In this document: one piece after another, positions 13,301 to 26,259 of the stretch
Position numbering within the stretch: the stretch's first letter is position 1
How the letters are laid out: each line of letters opens with the position of its first letter
Origin: Larimichthys crocea
Lineage: Eukaryota > Chordata > Actinopteri > Sciaenidae
DNA length: 64,000 nt
Assembly (NCBI RefSeq): GCF_000972845.2
Contig: NC_040016.1
Coordinates: 6,840,701 to 6,904,700, forward strand
Direction: 5' to 3'
The notes under the pieces: model-generated
Seen by the model: only the letters and a program-made list of their open reading frames with translations
What the model was told of the DNA's origin: nothing
Databases searched by the model: none
Translations under genes and position numbers: made by a program

Positions 13301-13943
13301 CGAGCTTCACAACAAGACGCCTGTGTGGAATGAAGAAACTTCATCTCACGTGCTCAATTTCAACGGCAGGGTCACCCAGGCCTCCATCAAGAACTTCCAG
13401 ATAGTCCATAGCAAAGACTGTGAGTACGGCCCATTTCTAGACACAGACACAAATTCAACCCTGTAAAATAACAAGGATTGATAAGTTTCTCTTTAGTTTT
13501 GTGGGTCAAAGACATAGGTCAAAGATTTAAAGACTGGCATTCATTAATAAAAACTATGTCCTAATTTTTGCTTCTTGTTAGTTTAGTTTAAAATCAAAAA
13601 ACTTTTTCTAAAGTAATATATATTCTTTGAGATAAGACAATAGATGCATAAACTATTTGATTGTTTTGTAATTTAATGACTATTCCAAAATGGGAAAATC
13701 AGGACCCATCCCAAAAACATGCTAATTAATGAAATATTAGTTTGTTCGCATGTTCGCAACGTTTGCATTTTGCTCAAAGCTCAGTGTCTTTGTCCTTTGT
13801 CTTTTCCAGTGGACTACATTGTGATGCAGTTTGGCCGAATAGCTGATGACATTTTCACGCTGGACTACAACTACCCGATGTGTGCTGTGCAGGCCTTTGC
13901 CATCGCACTCTCCAGCTTTGACGGTAAAATCGCGTGTGAATAA
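4312..13943 (+). CDS. tulp1: Tubby-like protein 1 (14 coding exons)
   Basis: Photoreceptor protein of the tubby family, linked in vertebrates to vesicle and protein transport into the outer segment and to phosphoinositide binding. Exons: 4312-4358, 5248-5296, 7346-7478, 7591-7710, 7813-7944, 10787-10912, 11040-11204, 11279-11361, 11443-11607, 12084-12196, 12287-12395, 12514-12612, 13248-13419, 13810-13943. All junction phases agree and give 548 residues, close to human TULP1 (542). The start MPL...EAW resembles the human N-terminus (MPL...REVW). Residues about 33-285 are low-complexity Lys/Glu/Asp-rich, with an EK run near 93-105. The tubby domain covers about 298-548: [41 protein letters not shown], and the terminal [13 protein letters not shown] motif ending IACE. 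The choice of TULP1 over TUB, TULP2 or TULP3 rests on the N-terminal start, the ERVPxRPRN and DGLL residues, and the neighbour tead3. Which teleost paralogue (a or b) cannot be decided. The intron after 11204 appears to use a GC donor. Confidence 0.92.
4690..4890. repeat. Degenerate teleost dispersed repeat (copy 1 of family A)
   Basis: In tulp1 intron 1. The segment contains the phrase 'ctacagtagcccagaacgga' and ends near 'gctagatgccaataaatcct', text I associate with a dispersed repeat in many percomorph genomes. A related copy lies at 23010-23520. I cannot name the family with certainty. Confidence 0.5.
4966..5045. repeat. Terminal fragment of a teleost MITE-like repeat (family B)
   Basis: AT-rich text with 'gttaatcgatattgaaaata' leading to 'gtcgttaggtacagcct' matches the right end of a widespread teleost repeat whose ends resemble AGGGCTGCAACTAACGATTA and its complement. 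Other copies are at 25461, 27213 and 58262. It lies in tulp1 intron 1. Confidence 0.5.
7634..7670 (+). repeat. Coding (GAAAAA)n hexamer tract in tulp1
   Basis: A run of GAA-AAA codon pairs inside exon 7591-7710 encodes alternating Glu-Lys. It is in frame and would vary in length by slippage without breaking the reading frame. Charged low-complexity sequence is usual for the TULP1 N-terminus. Confidence 0.85.
9550..9790. repeat. Dispersed repeat shared with 23575-23800 (family C, copy 1)
   Basis: Within tulp1 intron 5. The core 'cagcaccaaacagcagacag' followed by 'ttagctggtggacacagt' is closely matched at 23640-23690 ('aaagcaccaaacatcagtta', 'ctagctggtgaacacagt'). The similarity is visible by eye. 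I recognise the text as a recurrent teleost repeat but cannot name it. Confidence 0.55.
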
Positions 13944-14830
13944 CACAAAGATTTCCACTCGTCTACTAACACTGAAACCTGCAGCATGCTCCCACTCGCA
14001 TCAGAACATCTCATGACTTTGGATCCGCCTACAACACTTCCTGTGATGGATGCTGATAACAAATGATGGTTCCTTGTATGCAGCAATACTCGCCGTTGCG
14101 CTTTGGCCTTGATGTGATTCACCAGAGGAGTAAGAAACTAAATTGGTCTCGTATTATCGTCTGATCTTGCACGACATGACACAGGAGGGTTCTGGTTTTT
14201 GGTCCCAGTAATTCAGTGAAAACGTCTAAATTACTGTGAATTACTTCAAAGGACTCCATTGGCTGGAGAGTTATGGGTGTTTTGGTGGTATGCCTTGATG
14301 ATGAAGGTGTTAAGATCACTAACATCATTAAAAGATGTTGAACTTTGTTGAGCTGTCTTGCATTGTACTGCTGTGTGCTGGGCATGTCACTTACATCTTG
14401 TGTGAGATCTGACTGTTAAATGCAAACATAACACACTGTTACACTCACAACATAACTGATACTAATTTACTTTTAGGCCAAGGACAACAGGTATCAAGTC
14501 TCACAGCTGTGTAACACAAAAGACCATATTTTAGTAATTTCATTGAAGCATAGCCTTCAGGTATCAAGCTATGCTAGAGAAACAAACATAGAAGTGTAAC
14601 ATTTTGGTGTAGACGTGTCTTCAGTTGTTGGTATCTAGTGCTAACATGTCATGTTTGTCTATATTTCAGTTTTCTTTCCCTTCCCATCTCAGATTTTTGG
14701 ATCTGAGCTCCTGTAGGTTTTTCTATAATGTGCTTTTTGTGATTTTCTTTTTTCTGAACACTGCCTTTGTTGCATTTCTAGGCTTATTGTAATAATGTTA
14801 TTTAATAAAGCATGTGAATTTATTTCCTTG
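13944..14830 (+). other. tulp1: tulp1 3' UTR with poly(A) signal
   Basis: Noncoding sequence follows the TAA at 13941-13943. A canonical AATAAA at 14804-14809 is the first good polyadenylation signal and is followed by T-rich sequence, so the mRNA probably ends near 14825-14830. The exact end is inferred. Confidence 0.6.
14804..14809 (+). terminator. tulp1: tulp1 polyadenylation signal
   Basis: AATAAA about 860 bases after the tulp1 stop codon; the first perfect hexamer downstream. Confidence 0.65.
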
Positions 14831-17150
14831 AAGTCATTATTTATTGTATAAATTCATCTGTTTTAGTTACTGTTTAGTATCTGTGGCCTAAAATGCTTCA
14901 ATATTCCAACAATATAATAAAACATTTATGAATTTTGAGTGTCTGGTATCACTATATAACCATAGTTTATGCCGCTTTCTCCTCTGTATATCTGCATATG
15001 TACTATCACCATCAAATGAAGACCAAAAAAAGCCTTTAAAACACAGAAATGGATGGATTTTACAGACAGAGCTGATCTCGAAATGACAAACTCTTACACT
15101 GAGAGTAAGTCTTGAAAGGCCCACACTGTAGGTTTTAAGTATCATCTTCTATGAGCTGGCAGATAATCAGAAAGATTCCTCTGAGTTGCAAGTTTTGAGA
15201 GACACCCACACTGTTCTCCAGTGGTTGCCTCACATGTTGAGAGGAGCTTCACTCAGGATGAAAAACCTGTTTGAGCCGAGGGCCTAGAGAGTAAGTGAGA
15301 GGTGTGTATTCTGCCTGAACCTGCTCAGGCAGTTGTCCAAACTCGCAGATTAAATGAAGCCTGAAGCTGGCAGCTTTTCTGGACAGATGCTGTAAGGTGA
15401 GTTCTTCCTCTCCTATTGTCTTTTTTTTCTGTCACGTGAGTTCCAGCTAAACAACCAACCAAAATTACTGTTGTTATTCTTGTATTCTTGAAGCCTAACA
15501 CAATGTGTGCATCTAAAAAGTGAGTCATTTTCACAGCAGCTGCACATACAGCAGCTTTGCTTTTCCGTGGTGGATAAATACATATAATTAAAATGTTGCA
15601 ACCATGTTGTTGACCAACAGAAGGAGCTGTTGCTGGATAAAAATGTGCTCAAGGTCTATTTAAAATTAGTCTACTTACAAAATATATTTAAATGTGGTTT
15701 TTAACTTAAAAGAGCAATCATATTTTTAAAAATGTATTGAATTTATTTATTTTCAGCTCAAGAGCTTACTGCTATGTAGGAATTGATTCACTATTTCAAA
15801 AAACTAACTTACCATGTAAGGGTAAAATGTAAAATGTATGGAAAATATATTCAGTAGGAGTCCATTTCAGTGCTCTAATGGTGAAATGTTTCCTAGAAGT
15901 GAGGGTCTGGCACTGAAATCAAGTACTTGAAATCATCTTTGTGACTGGAGGTCCCTTTCAGATTGCTAAATTATTAAAGCATGCATCTGGGTATGACTTC
16001 TCCATCAACACTGGTTTTGACCCACAGCAAAGCATCACATTTAATCAAAAATATTCTATGTGTTGCAAGTTAATCGTCATCGCCATCTACACACTAATTA
16101 GTATCTACATCCCCAAATAACCCCTCGACTATTTTATTTCCACTGAAGTAGCTTTGAGGTTTTTTATTCCCCATTGTATGACAGTATCACATTTATATTC
16201 TTTATCAGCGTGTTCCAGCACTTTATTGATCCCATGATGAGGTAACATAAGACTGTTTGGGGTCTTGGGTTTGACTCTTTTTGTCGTTGCACTCTTCCAT
16301 CAGATTCAGATGCCTTGTAGCCCAAGAATGAGATTTAAATTATTTTTTAAATTTTAGGTTTGGAATCATTAAACAGGTCTGAGATGTGGACGCCCATTTA
16401 AAGGCCTAAAACCAGGCTTGATGTCTTGTGCATCATTTAATCAGTGAGGACAGAAACACTAGATAAGCACATTTACACAAGCACTGTACTTAAATACACT
16501 TTTAAGGTAACTGTACTGAACTGAGCTGCCATTTTACTTTATGTTTTCACATTTTCAGAGACAAATTGTGCTCTTTTTACAACACTACATTTATTTTTCA
16601 GCTATAGCTACTTTACTGATAAACATATAAACAGATTATAAAATATGATTGTTGTTATGGATTGTAAAGTAGGTCAAATTTGCCTCACTATGACCAGATA
16701 CTTGATTAAAATGCACTACAGAAAATAACACATTAAATAAAAAAATAATCTTAATATTACTTTTAGATTTATTTTTTGTTTTATGCTGATATATAGATAT
16801 TTTTATACGTGTGATAAACCTTCTGCAGGATGAAGTGTGTTGATCATACAGCTGTCACTTCAGTGAAAATCTGAATGCTGGACTTTTAGGTACTTTTCCC
16901 ATCACTGCATTTCATTCACACTCCCTCAGTGGATGTTTGCTGACATGTTTGGACACTGTGTGATCTCCATTATAATCTCAAACACCCTCACGGAATAATA
17001 AAAGCATAAAATGCATGGAAGGTGTGTGTTTGTTGTCAGAGACCGGTTTTTAGGGCAGGAGTGTGCAGCAGCTCTGTTCAGGGTTTTGGTAGGCGGATCC
17101 ACGAGTGAAGTCACTGCCCCCCAAGCTTGTTGATTGACGCGCACCAATGG
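14831..17150. other. tulp1-tead3 intergenic region
   Basis: No exon chain or recognisable protein was found. The right half holds an old dispersed repeat (16480-16912). The last 100 bases before 17160 probably belong to the tead3 promoter. Confidence 0.5.
16480..16912. repeat. Degenerate teleost MITE-like repeat (family D)
   Basis: The segment opens with 'agcactgtacttaaatacac', has a central 'caacactacatttattttt' and 'agctatagctactttactga', and closes with 'taggtacttttcccatcact'. This layout matches a common percomorph repeat whose ends resemble CAGTGGTGGAAAGTA. A second copy of the same type lies at 56396-56788. Confidence 0.55.
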
Positions 17151-17200
17151 CTCCTCCTTGAAAGTCTTTTTTTTTTCTCTCCCTCCCCCTTCGTTTTCCA
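17080..17200 (+). promoter_or_regulatory. tead3: Putative tead3 promoter
   Basis: The segment is GC-richer than its surroundings and has a CCAAT box (ACCAATGG, near 17143), followed by a T/C-rich initiator-like stretch. It lies directly upstream of two good splice donors. No TATA box is evident. The transcription start is inferred from position. Confidence 0.35.
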
Positions 17201-17890
17201 GTGTAGTGCGTTGATTTCATACCAAAGTCATACTTAACATTCCACTTATACTGTCAAACCTCTGAGAAATATTACGGAAAATAACAAGGCGCCAAATTAT
17301 AACAAACTAACTAAACTGACCAGCTGGCTCTCATTGAGAAGAAGAAGGTGACTGCCAGAATAAAAAAAGGTAAGTTCTCCTCTAATGTTCCCTCTTTCTG
17401 TTTTGAGGCTCTTTTTCTGGGGAGTTTTTTCATGCCGCTTGTCTCGGTGAAGTTTTCAGATCATTGTCATTTTTTACATTTTTCCTTGGAGCTCCTCGCG
17501 TTGGGAGGGAAGAAAACATTTGCAGATTGATAGTCTATTGTGTTTGACTTTGCCAGTGTGCAGGGATATCTTTGACAGGCTCTGTACAATCATATTTCTA
17601 CCGGTAGCCCGCTCATTGACACACACTCTTTTATATATATATGTATATAAAAAACAAAAACAAAGCTTCTCTCCTGACAGCAAGGAGAAGAAGTGGGCCA
17701 ATATGTTTGTTTTTTGTCTCGCACAGTTCATACCTGGATCCAACACTTCCAGCCTTGTTCCTCAAGAGGAATCCAACAGTTATACCTACAGGCACAGAGA
17801 GACAGAGAGAGAGAGAAACAAAACAAAAACAAGAAAAACATTTGGAGGAATACACAAGTTAAGTCTGGTTTGGACCTCGGCATCCTAAAG
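17200..17890 (+). other. tead3: Candidate tead3 5' noncoding exon(s)
   Basis: Two good donors are seen: AG|GTAAGT at 17371 and AAAG|GTAAGA at 17891. Either could splice to the strong pyrimidine-AG acceptor ending at 30178, before the start-bearing exon. The first intron would then be about 12.3-12.8 kb. The extents and which donor is used are not determinable from sequence alone. Confidence 0.4.
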
Positions 17891-18554
17891 GTAAGAGAAG
17901 TTCTTGATTTGTCAGCACACTCACATAAAGCCAAACAATGAATTTTTCAGAAAGGACAAAGCAGTTTTTAAAAAGACACAAATAGAAAATAAAATAACTT
18001 CTGCGTCAACAAAGATTTAGCAACAAATGCTTTGTTCAGTTTTTGTGCGGCATATTCTGTTTTAAATGTAATAACTAGAACATAAATTAACATTTTGCCA
18101 CATTTTGATCTTTTTAAAAGGCTCATTAATTCAAGAATATCCTAATTTTACTGTTGTTTGGCTAAAGAAGAAAACAAATGCAAAAAACAAATACTCTTTT
18201 TTATTTAAAAAAAAGACAACAACAATATATATTATAAGGTAATATATAATACAAACAAATGACAATCTGGAGCTACCCGTCTGCGTACCAACATTTTCTG
18301 TTCATCCCTGCTATTATGTCATCAAATTGTATTTTGATTTAAAAATGCCAAACGTCTGATCACAAAATTACATGGAAAAAAATAGAAAAAGAAATTTTGA
18401 AGCCGAAAGAAATTCATTTTAGGCTGCCAGATGAACGTTGATGTAAAAAAGTTTGTGAGTGCTCATAATAATTCTACCATTTGTAAGCAGTAAGTTGTTT
18501 TTTAAAATGTCAAATAGCTTTAAACAGATAGATATTTAAATTTAGGCTACTTGG

Positions 18555-18646
<92 letters not shown>
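18555..18646. repeat. (ATCT)23 tetranucleotide microsatellite
   Basis: A perfect uninterrupted run of about 23 ATCT units (92 bases) in tead3 intron 1. Long pure arrays like this are usually highly variable in length. Confidence 0.97.
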
Positions 18647-18840
18647 GCCAACAAACAGGACACATGCTGATACTTTGCAAAGTCCCACTAAGTACATAAT
18701 ACACAGGTGAGGATTTGAGATGCATGGATATATATGCAAGCTAATTATATAATAATTATTAATAATTATATGCAGGCCACCTCAGGCTACACCTGCTTGT
18801 CTGTGTTGTTCAGTTCAGGCTCGGGTAAATTTTTTGCTTT

Positions 18841-18846
18841 TTGTTT

Positions 18847-18877
<31 letters not shown>

Positions 18878-18888
18878 GACGGAGCCAA
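18841..18888. repeat. (TTTTG)n simple repeat
   Basis: A near-perfect pentanucleotide TTTTG array in tead3 intron 1. Confidence 0.9.
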
Positions 18889-21852
18889 TTCTTTTAGCTG
18901 ATTAGAAAATGTAACAAACAACATGTTAGCACCTCCTTCATGCTAAATTTGTACAGTCATGTGAGCTGCAGAGTTAAATCACTGCCAGTCAACAGGTCTG
19001 ACTAAACAAGAGAATGCAGTTAGTCAGGTTGGTCAAAGTAAGCAGACTAACCTGTTAACGTTTTTTGCTGTCAGTCTCTTACTATCTGTTTTTACTGCAG
19101 CAATCTTCCTCAAAGTTATAAAACCTAACAAAATAAATTTGAAATATTTTTTAATATATTCAGTAAAGCTTCACATCAGTCTTTAGTGCTCTGTCTCTGA
19201 TCTTTAATCCATGCAGCTGTAAAAACGTCATTTTTTATTTCTTCGAAATCAGACGGTGTCTGTTTGAGCTGCAGTCTTTTGATGCAGCACTGATACAGAG
19301 GATGATCAGATAACATATGGCAATAGTTTCTTTTCCTGTTGGTCTTGTTGGGTCACGGTTGAACAGTGAAATCGACAGTTTGAGCCCTTCTTAAGAACTA
19401 CTTACTATTAACATGTGGAAATGATGTTCTGAAATGAAACGACCAACCAGTACAACCAAACAATGTGTCCTTGGTAAATGAGACACGCCAAGATGCCTAA
19501 TAATAGATTTTGATGCTGATGGGTAAATCTGGAAAGGATTAAGCATTCTGCTGCTCTGACAGATTCCCCTTCATTGTTTTATGCAGCATGAATGCATCAG
19601 GCCTCCCAATGTACAATGTGGTCTTTTTTTTTTTCCTTCTTCCTTGAACGTACTTTATGTTTCTCAGCCGTTGTGCATTTAGCATGTACGCTTTGTGCTT
19701 GTGTGAGAGTTAAATGCTAGGGGAAAGTTTTACAACTTAACCCACGTCATGGAGGTCAATTAGATAGCTTGGGGTAATATCTCCTTAAAGTGGCTGTTTT
19801 CTCTGTTTTTTTTACTCCACAGCTGCGTTCCTTCAGGACGTTTTATCAGAGGGAAGAGTTAATGAGCATGTGTTCTCTTCGTGAGGGTTAAAAAAAGACT
19901 GTAATCCTCTGATGTTTTTGATTTTTTTTTTTTAAATGTCAAATGATTTGTGGCGTTCTGCTGATTTCACTGCTGAAGTGCATCCTTTCTTTGCTCTGCT
20001 ACAGTGTTTACCCCGGTTGCAGGTCTGTCGACCGTTTGTCAGCAGCAGCTTCGCCCGTTTGTGTTAAACCCACAGAAGAACGGCTAATGAGCTTTTGCCC
20101 ATTTGTGCAGACGTTGGTTGCTTTTTAGCACCATCCCCAGAAGTGCTCGTCCAAATGGTGGACACTTGCCCCTCTGTCAACCCAGATCTGAACAAATACC
20201 ACTTATGTCTGCGTGGTGAGCACACAGAGGGCCTCAGAGAAAAGCCTGCAGCTCTCAGCAGAAAGGACATTAATGACAATCTGGAATACAATGTGCAGTC
20301 TAACTAGCAGCGGTTCGGCTAAAGAGTGAAGTAAAGAGCATATTGTGCTTTGAGCTATTCATTATAGTGATACAGCAATAGAAATAATTGCTAAATGTCA
20401 TGCGTCGCATGCTCTGGCACCAACCAACAACTAATCAAATATATCTTTAAAAGTATAGCAGTCTCAAAATGCCCAGTAACACAATTTATCAACCTTTTAT
20501 TCACATTAATGCACTGCACATGTTTACATGTCCTCCAAACCATGAGGTTTTAACAGATAAGCTTCCTGGCCTCCTATTCGGACCACTCAGGGGAGGAGCC
20601 GGGGAGTGGCTTAGAACAGTATAGTCTTTGTGTCAGTTGTCCCCAAGTTGCTAAACGTTTTAGTTGTTCTTTCTCTGGCGACCAACTGTCAGGAGTGATG
20701 TTCCACATAAATGTACTCTAAAGAGGAAGAGCTCCAAAAAAAAAAATTGTCTGTGGGGGTATGTGTGCCAGCGTTTGTGGCTCCTCCAGCCTCCATTGTA
20801 GATAACAGGAGGCTCACACTGGGCCCCGTCTGGTGTTTCAGAGACGTGTGTGTGTGTATGAGGCCTGTGTGTCGCACTGGAGCTCCAGTGACCCAAGGGC
20901 ACTCATGTGAAACCCCTTTAATCCCTGTGCTCAGAGTGTTTTGGGCTGGGGGATGATCTCCTTCTACAGCACAGAGTTATTCACTTTGGTTGCTTCTATT
21001 ATAAAACAACACAGGTGTCCGAGTGATTTTGAGGGCGATCAGTCCGTTGTGAGTATCTGTACACACAATAAGTTTTGTTTTCATGTCTAATCATAGTTTT
21101 TCCTTGTGATAATCCCCTCTATATAGCCCTGATCAAAGCCGTGACTTTCTGTAATGCTGTGTTCCACAATTTATATGGTTAGATGAGTTACTGGCTGGTG
21201 CATTCTGCTGCAAAGTTATGCATGTCTTAAAGGTTTCACAGATTATGGCTTCAAACCGCTCCCCTCACCACAAAATGACCAATTCAGGCTAGAATGGCTT
21301 CTCCACTACGTTCCCTGGAAAATTTCCGATTAAAATGCTGATTCAGGCTGTTAAGAAGAAGAAGAAAAAAAGTCTTTGGCGCACTCCTCTCGTTTTGTGT
21401 CAGTCTTTCCCTCTTCGACTGGATTTAGGCCTTAATTCTCTGAAAGTGTTACAATTCAAGGTAGACCACATAGACAGCAGCTTCCAGTGTTAAAATAGAA
21501 CAAATGAATGAATGAATGAAGCCTTATGTTCATGCCCTGGCTTGACGTGTGATACTCATTTATCTGCCTCAGTCTCTCAGTGACTCATTTATGAAACCAG
21601 TATCCTCTTTTTACCTCAGAGTGAGTTCCCCCTTTCCCTCGCTGTGATTTGTTTACAAGAAGAGAACAAATACGAATCAGTTGTGGTGAGTTTTATGGTC
21701 TAAATGTTTGAAATATCTAAGTCGGACTCTTCCAACTCAGATTATTTTCACACATGTTCAATCTCATGTGCAGCACTCTGAACATTATTGTTTTTCTTGG
21801 GCATGCAGCTGGTATCAAACTGCAAATGTTTGACTTGACAAGGGGTGCATAT

Positions 21853-21853
<1 letters not shown>

Positions 21854-21909
<56 letters not shown>
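21854..21909. repeat. (GT)28 microsatellite
   Basis: A perfect GT dinucleotide run of about 56 bases in tead3 intron 1. Open frames here encoding poly-Cys/Val or poly-Thr/His are artefacts of the repeat. Confidence 0.97.
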
Positions 21910-21912
<3 letters not shown>

Positions 21913-23009
21913 TCTCAACTTTTCCCTCTGCCTCTCTTTCTGCCTCTTGCCGTGTGAGCTGTTGGCTGTCCAGCCCTCCTCTCTCACTCTCAGCTCTGAT
22001 TGTTTCCTGAGCGCCGTGCCAGATAGGAAGTAGGAGGAAGTTATTGGAGGAGCTGGAGAGAATTTATTAGGGCCAAACACAGACACAGGAGGGAGAGGGG
22101 AGGGTGGTGACTCTTATTTTTTGGAGATGGGGCTCGTGCAAACTCTGAGCAGACAGGCAGACACTGAGGCCAGCTCATCACGTTCAATTTATTTCGCAGT
22201 AACATGGTTAAACATGTGCATTTGTCGTAAATACATCTGTGTGCGTTTCGGTTTGTCAGGGGGAATAAGCCAGCGTTTCCAGTTCTTGTCAGAGAGCAGA
22301 TTTCCTGGCCTGGAATCTAAAATGTTTTCTTTATCTGTAATCTGACCTCAGAGAGCAGCTGCTCCTTCTGCCACCAAGTCCTGTTGTTTCCCCTGTCAAG
22401 TGTGTGTTTGTGTGTGTGGCTGTTGGTGTGTGTGTGTGTGTGTCTGTGGAGGGGGGTCTCACTGTGACATCTGTGAGCTCCCCTCAACCTTAACAAGACG
22501 TGTGGTTTTTCATGTGGAATGGTTTTAGGCTGTGGATTTGTTACTGTGTATAAATGTTAAGTTCGGTGGAGGTGTGTTTAACTCTCAGCTAAGCAGGGGG
22601 GCTTTCAGCTGCCAGCAGGGGTCTGTTCTTTGCCAACAAGTGTCCCAACTCTTGCAGCAACTTCACAAAGGCTGTATTTTTAAAGGCACGAACAAATCCT
22701 GTAGTGCATTGGTTAACAAACAGACGGAGGTATATACAGTACATTATGCCAGTGGGCGACGATGGAGAAACATGCAAACACAACAGGCTTGATGGCTCGA
22801 CAGTGAAAGAGACAGATTTGAAGGAAATCTGTTAACAATCTGCTTTAGGACATGAGTCAGTAGAATTGAGTCATGGTAATGAGAGTGTACAGACATACTG
22901 ACAGGAGAGGGAGGTTGTTTGTCACGTAGTGTTTGTGTGTGATTTGATCACAAATCAGCGTTTACCCCAATAACACGATGGAAAATGAAAGACCAGCATT
23001 TTATACTTT

Positions 23010-23520
23010 AAAGGTCCAGGGCACAAGATTTTACAGGATATGGCAGAAATGGGATATCAGAAGAATTGTCAGACCAAGGACCCTGCCCAACTACATATAT
23101 TGTATAAAATTGTGCTACATATTAAACTGGACCTACAGTAATGTGTAGGGTGACCTATAGTGCCAGCTCACATGATTCCATGAGGATTAATGGTAATCTA
23201 TCATCAGTGGTGTTATTATTGTTACAAATAGGAACAATGGTGTAATAATATGTTGGATTAATGATAATGTGTCATAATATGGAGGGGCAAAAAACACTCA
23301 TGTTGGAGACCCAGATCCTTGTATATCTACTGAGGGTCCTCTTACAGAGGGGCCACCATGTTTCTGCAGTAGCTCAGAAAGGACAAGAGAAACTATGGCA
23401 GTCGCATGTTTCGTGACCATTGTTTTGGTCTTGGAAGGAGAGGATCAGGTAACAGGAATTAGAAGTTACATTGCTTGATACCATTAATCCTACATACTGG
23501 TCCTCCCTGTGTAATGTGAA
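23010..23520. repeat. Degenerate teleost dispersed repeat (family A, copy 2)
   Basis: It starts 'aaaggtccagggcacaagat' and contains 'ccaccatgtttctgcagtag', parallel to the copy at 4690-4890 ('ccaccatgttaacctgttat', 'ctacagtagcccagaacgga'). It lies in tead3 intron 1. Confidence 0.55.
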
Positions 23521-23574
23521 TTATCACCTGCGTTTTACCATCTTTCAGCTGCAAATCTATTGTTTTGGTTCAGT

Positions 23575-23850
23575 CTGAATGCATTTATTGGTGTTGTTTT
23601 TAGCAAAAACCACCTCCTAATCCCACTGTTCACCACCTGCAAAAGCACCAAACATCAGTTAGCAACTAGCTGGTGAACACAGTAGAACATCGAATAGCTA
23701 GAAATCCAAATATTTCCCTCAGGAGTTGGTGGAGACCAAAACAGTGCTCAAATAAAAGGTTGTATTGACCAGGTGGAAAAAAACAGACATTTTCATTTCA
23801 AATGAATGCTAATGTTGCACAGTATCAGCTGGATGTTTAAATAAGCAATT
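23575..23850. repeat. Dispersed repeat (family C, copy 2)
   Basis: Same family as 9550-9790, extending through 'ctcaggagttggtggagacc' and 'gaatgctaatgttgcacagt'. It directly follows the family A copy, in tead3 intron 1. Confidence 0.55.
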
Positions 23851-25460
23851 GTTTGGTTGGTATATCGGCATTATAAGGTGATAATAATCAATTTTAGTTA
23901 CCTTTAGTGCTTATAGGGTTATGTACTTATTTGTTTTTATGCTTAATGATGTGCACTGTGCTTCCTTACATTAACATGAACAGGTCTGGCAGTTCTCAGA
24001 CAGAAACTTCAACTCTATGCATATTCAGTCCAATGGACCTCGTGCATAAAGATGGTAACCCCCTTTAGTTGTTGTTATTTTCCATAATACAAAACAACCA
24101 GGCGTTTTTCTGCCTGAACTGGCCTGAGAAAAGGCACGCATTTCTTTCTTGTGTTGCTTTTTGGTATTTTTAAAGAGTAACATCAAACAAATATATATAT
24201 CAGGCTTTTATGCATCTAGTTTAGGCTGTCTTGACATCATTAAAATGAAATTTTCTCTGACTGTTGTTGTGCGTACAAGGAGGAGTCAGTTTCTGTTGAA
24301 ATTCAATTGCTTTGAGAAACCACAGTTGAAGTTAGGAAACACTTAGGCTTCAGAGTGAGATGATTAATGTGACTGTATAATTAACAGCAGAAGTATAAAA
24401 CTTATAAGTCACTTATTGTACACAAAGTCTGCCTAACTGTGGTTTTTCGCACTGATACTACTGTCTAAGCGCAATGGGCTCGCATGGCTCTCATGGTGGG
24501 ATGTTTAGTCTCTGAATACATTTATATGTTCCATCTTGTTTGGTCTTAAATGTGGGTAGATTCGCTGAATGTTCCTCTCTCACCAGTGGACTGGAGAAGA
24601 GATGTTGCCATCAGGCCATAAAAAATCGGAGACATGACAGAGAAATTTTGACTCAAGGTCTTGTCTTTGAATTCCACTGCGTAAGTAGAAACCCATCTGG
24701 TTGGTCCATCTGAGTGCACCAAGATGATCTCATGTTCAGTGGAAGATAAAATTGAGGAATAAAAACTGGCAACGTAAAAAAAAAAGAAAAAAGCGTTAGC
24801 TCTGCTTTCTCTAAGTGAATAAGTGTTATTGTGTCAAAACCTGAATGTCATGCCGTCCACACTGCGTGAAACACACAGGCTCTGTTTGTTTTCCTGCCTG
24901 TAGGTGTTTGTAAGGGATTTCCTACACACTGTGGCACACCTAAACAAATGCCTGTGATGGAATCCCTTTCCTGATGTCGGCTATACAGACAGCTTTCCTC
25001 CATGTGACCCAGCAGCCTGAGAGTGACTCAGTAGAATTACTGGAATTCGTTGGGACATTTCACCGCACACAATCCTGTCTAGAAAGAAAAAAGGAAACTC
25101 GGTGCGGAGCCAGTAAACTCTAGCTTGGTTCATAGATGAAGTCGGAGCAGAGATAAGCCGATTGCTCGAAACAGGCTGCAATGTGAGAGCTCCGTCCAGG
25201 GCTGGGAAAATGGGAAGAGGGATACTGATGCATGAATGGCGCCGCTTGAATGAACGTGAGAGGCACGTAGCTTTGCAGCGTTATCCTGGCTGCACGGTGG
25301 AATTCTGTAGCGTGTTGGTCTGAAAGTCCCATGGCCTGTGAGGGGAGGTGTGTCCCTGATTTTTGTGTTAAATATGAGATCGTTCAATTAAAGTCTTTCA
25401 ATAAACTTTTATCTGCCAGCTGCCTGAAGGAGTCTCATACACACGACTGTGTTTGATACG

Positions 25461-25715
25461 AGGGCTGCAGCTAACAATAAATCTGTTTATCCATTAATCT
25501 GGAGATCTCAGTTGCTAGTTTGGGTCTATATCATAATATAGTGAAAAGTTCAGAAAATCCTAAAGGGTAAGTTGTGTTTGATCAGAACAGAGAAGAGCAG
25601 CAAATCCTCAGCAAACAGATGCTGAAACTCATAATCACTTCAACGATTAAAGAATTATTCAAATCTCAATAGATGTATCTCCTGTCAATCGATTAATTGA
25701 CTGTTTTTAATTCAA
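25461..25715. repeat. MITE-like repeat with AGGGCTGCAGCTAACAATAA end (family B)
   Basis: The left end 'agggctgcagctaacaataa' and internal 'tcgattaattgactg' are typical of the teleost family B repeat. The right end is eroded. Located in tead3 intron 1. Confidence 0.55.
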
Positions 25716-26259
25716 GTTATGGGCATCTATCTTTATGTACTGTATTGCGTGTGTTCATGTGTGCATCTCGATGTATCTGCAGTTTATTTTGTTGAGTGAG
25801 TCACTACTATGTTGTGGAGTTTCTCACTCAAACTTGGCCCAAAGGGGCAATCAAAGTGTGTTTGTAACAGTTGTTCTAATATAATCAATATGTTAATTAC
25901 AACAGCTTCTCAAATAATGTGCTGGCAGTAAATCACGTTGGAGAACCGAATCCCAAAGGTCGTCATCTTGAACTTTTATTGGAACTAGCTATGATTGTCA
26001 AAACTCGCTGTCGCATTTGAGTCCATAAAACTGTTGCTCTCTTGCTGAGAAAACTGTCTTTATTTACCGCTCTGCTTTTATCATGAAGTCATGACTATTG
26101 TCCTGATTTTCAATCCTGTGACTCCAATAGAGAGGATGTATTGAAAAATGGCTCCACTGACAATGCCCTGCCTCTAGTCTGAGCTCTGAGCGTCACAAAG
26201 CGGGAGCGTGTTCACTGCTGATGTTGCATTCCAGCTGGAACAATCCCACTGTTTTCCAG

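Noticed and set aside
21748..22086. 112-residue minus-strand frame with a long Thr-His run and plus-strand poly-Cys/Val frames
   Set aside because: Produced by the GT microsatellite at 21854-21909.
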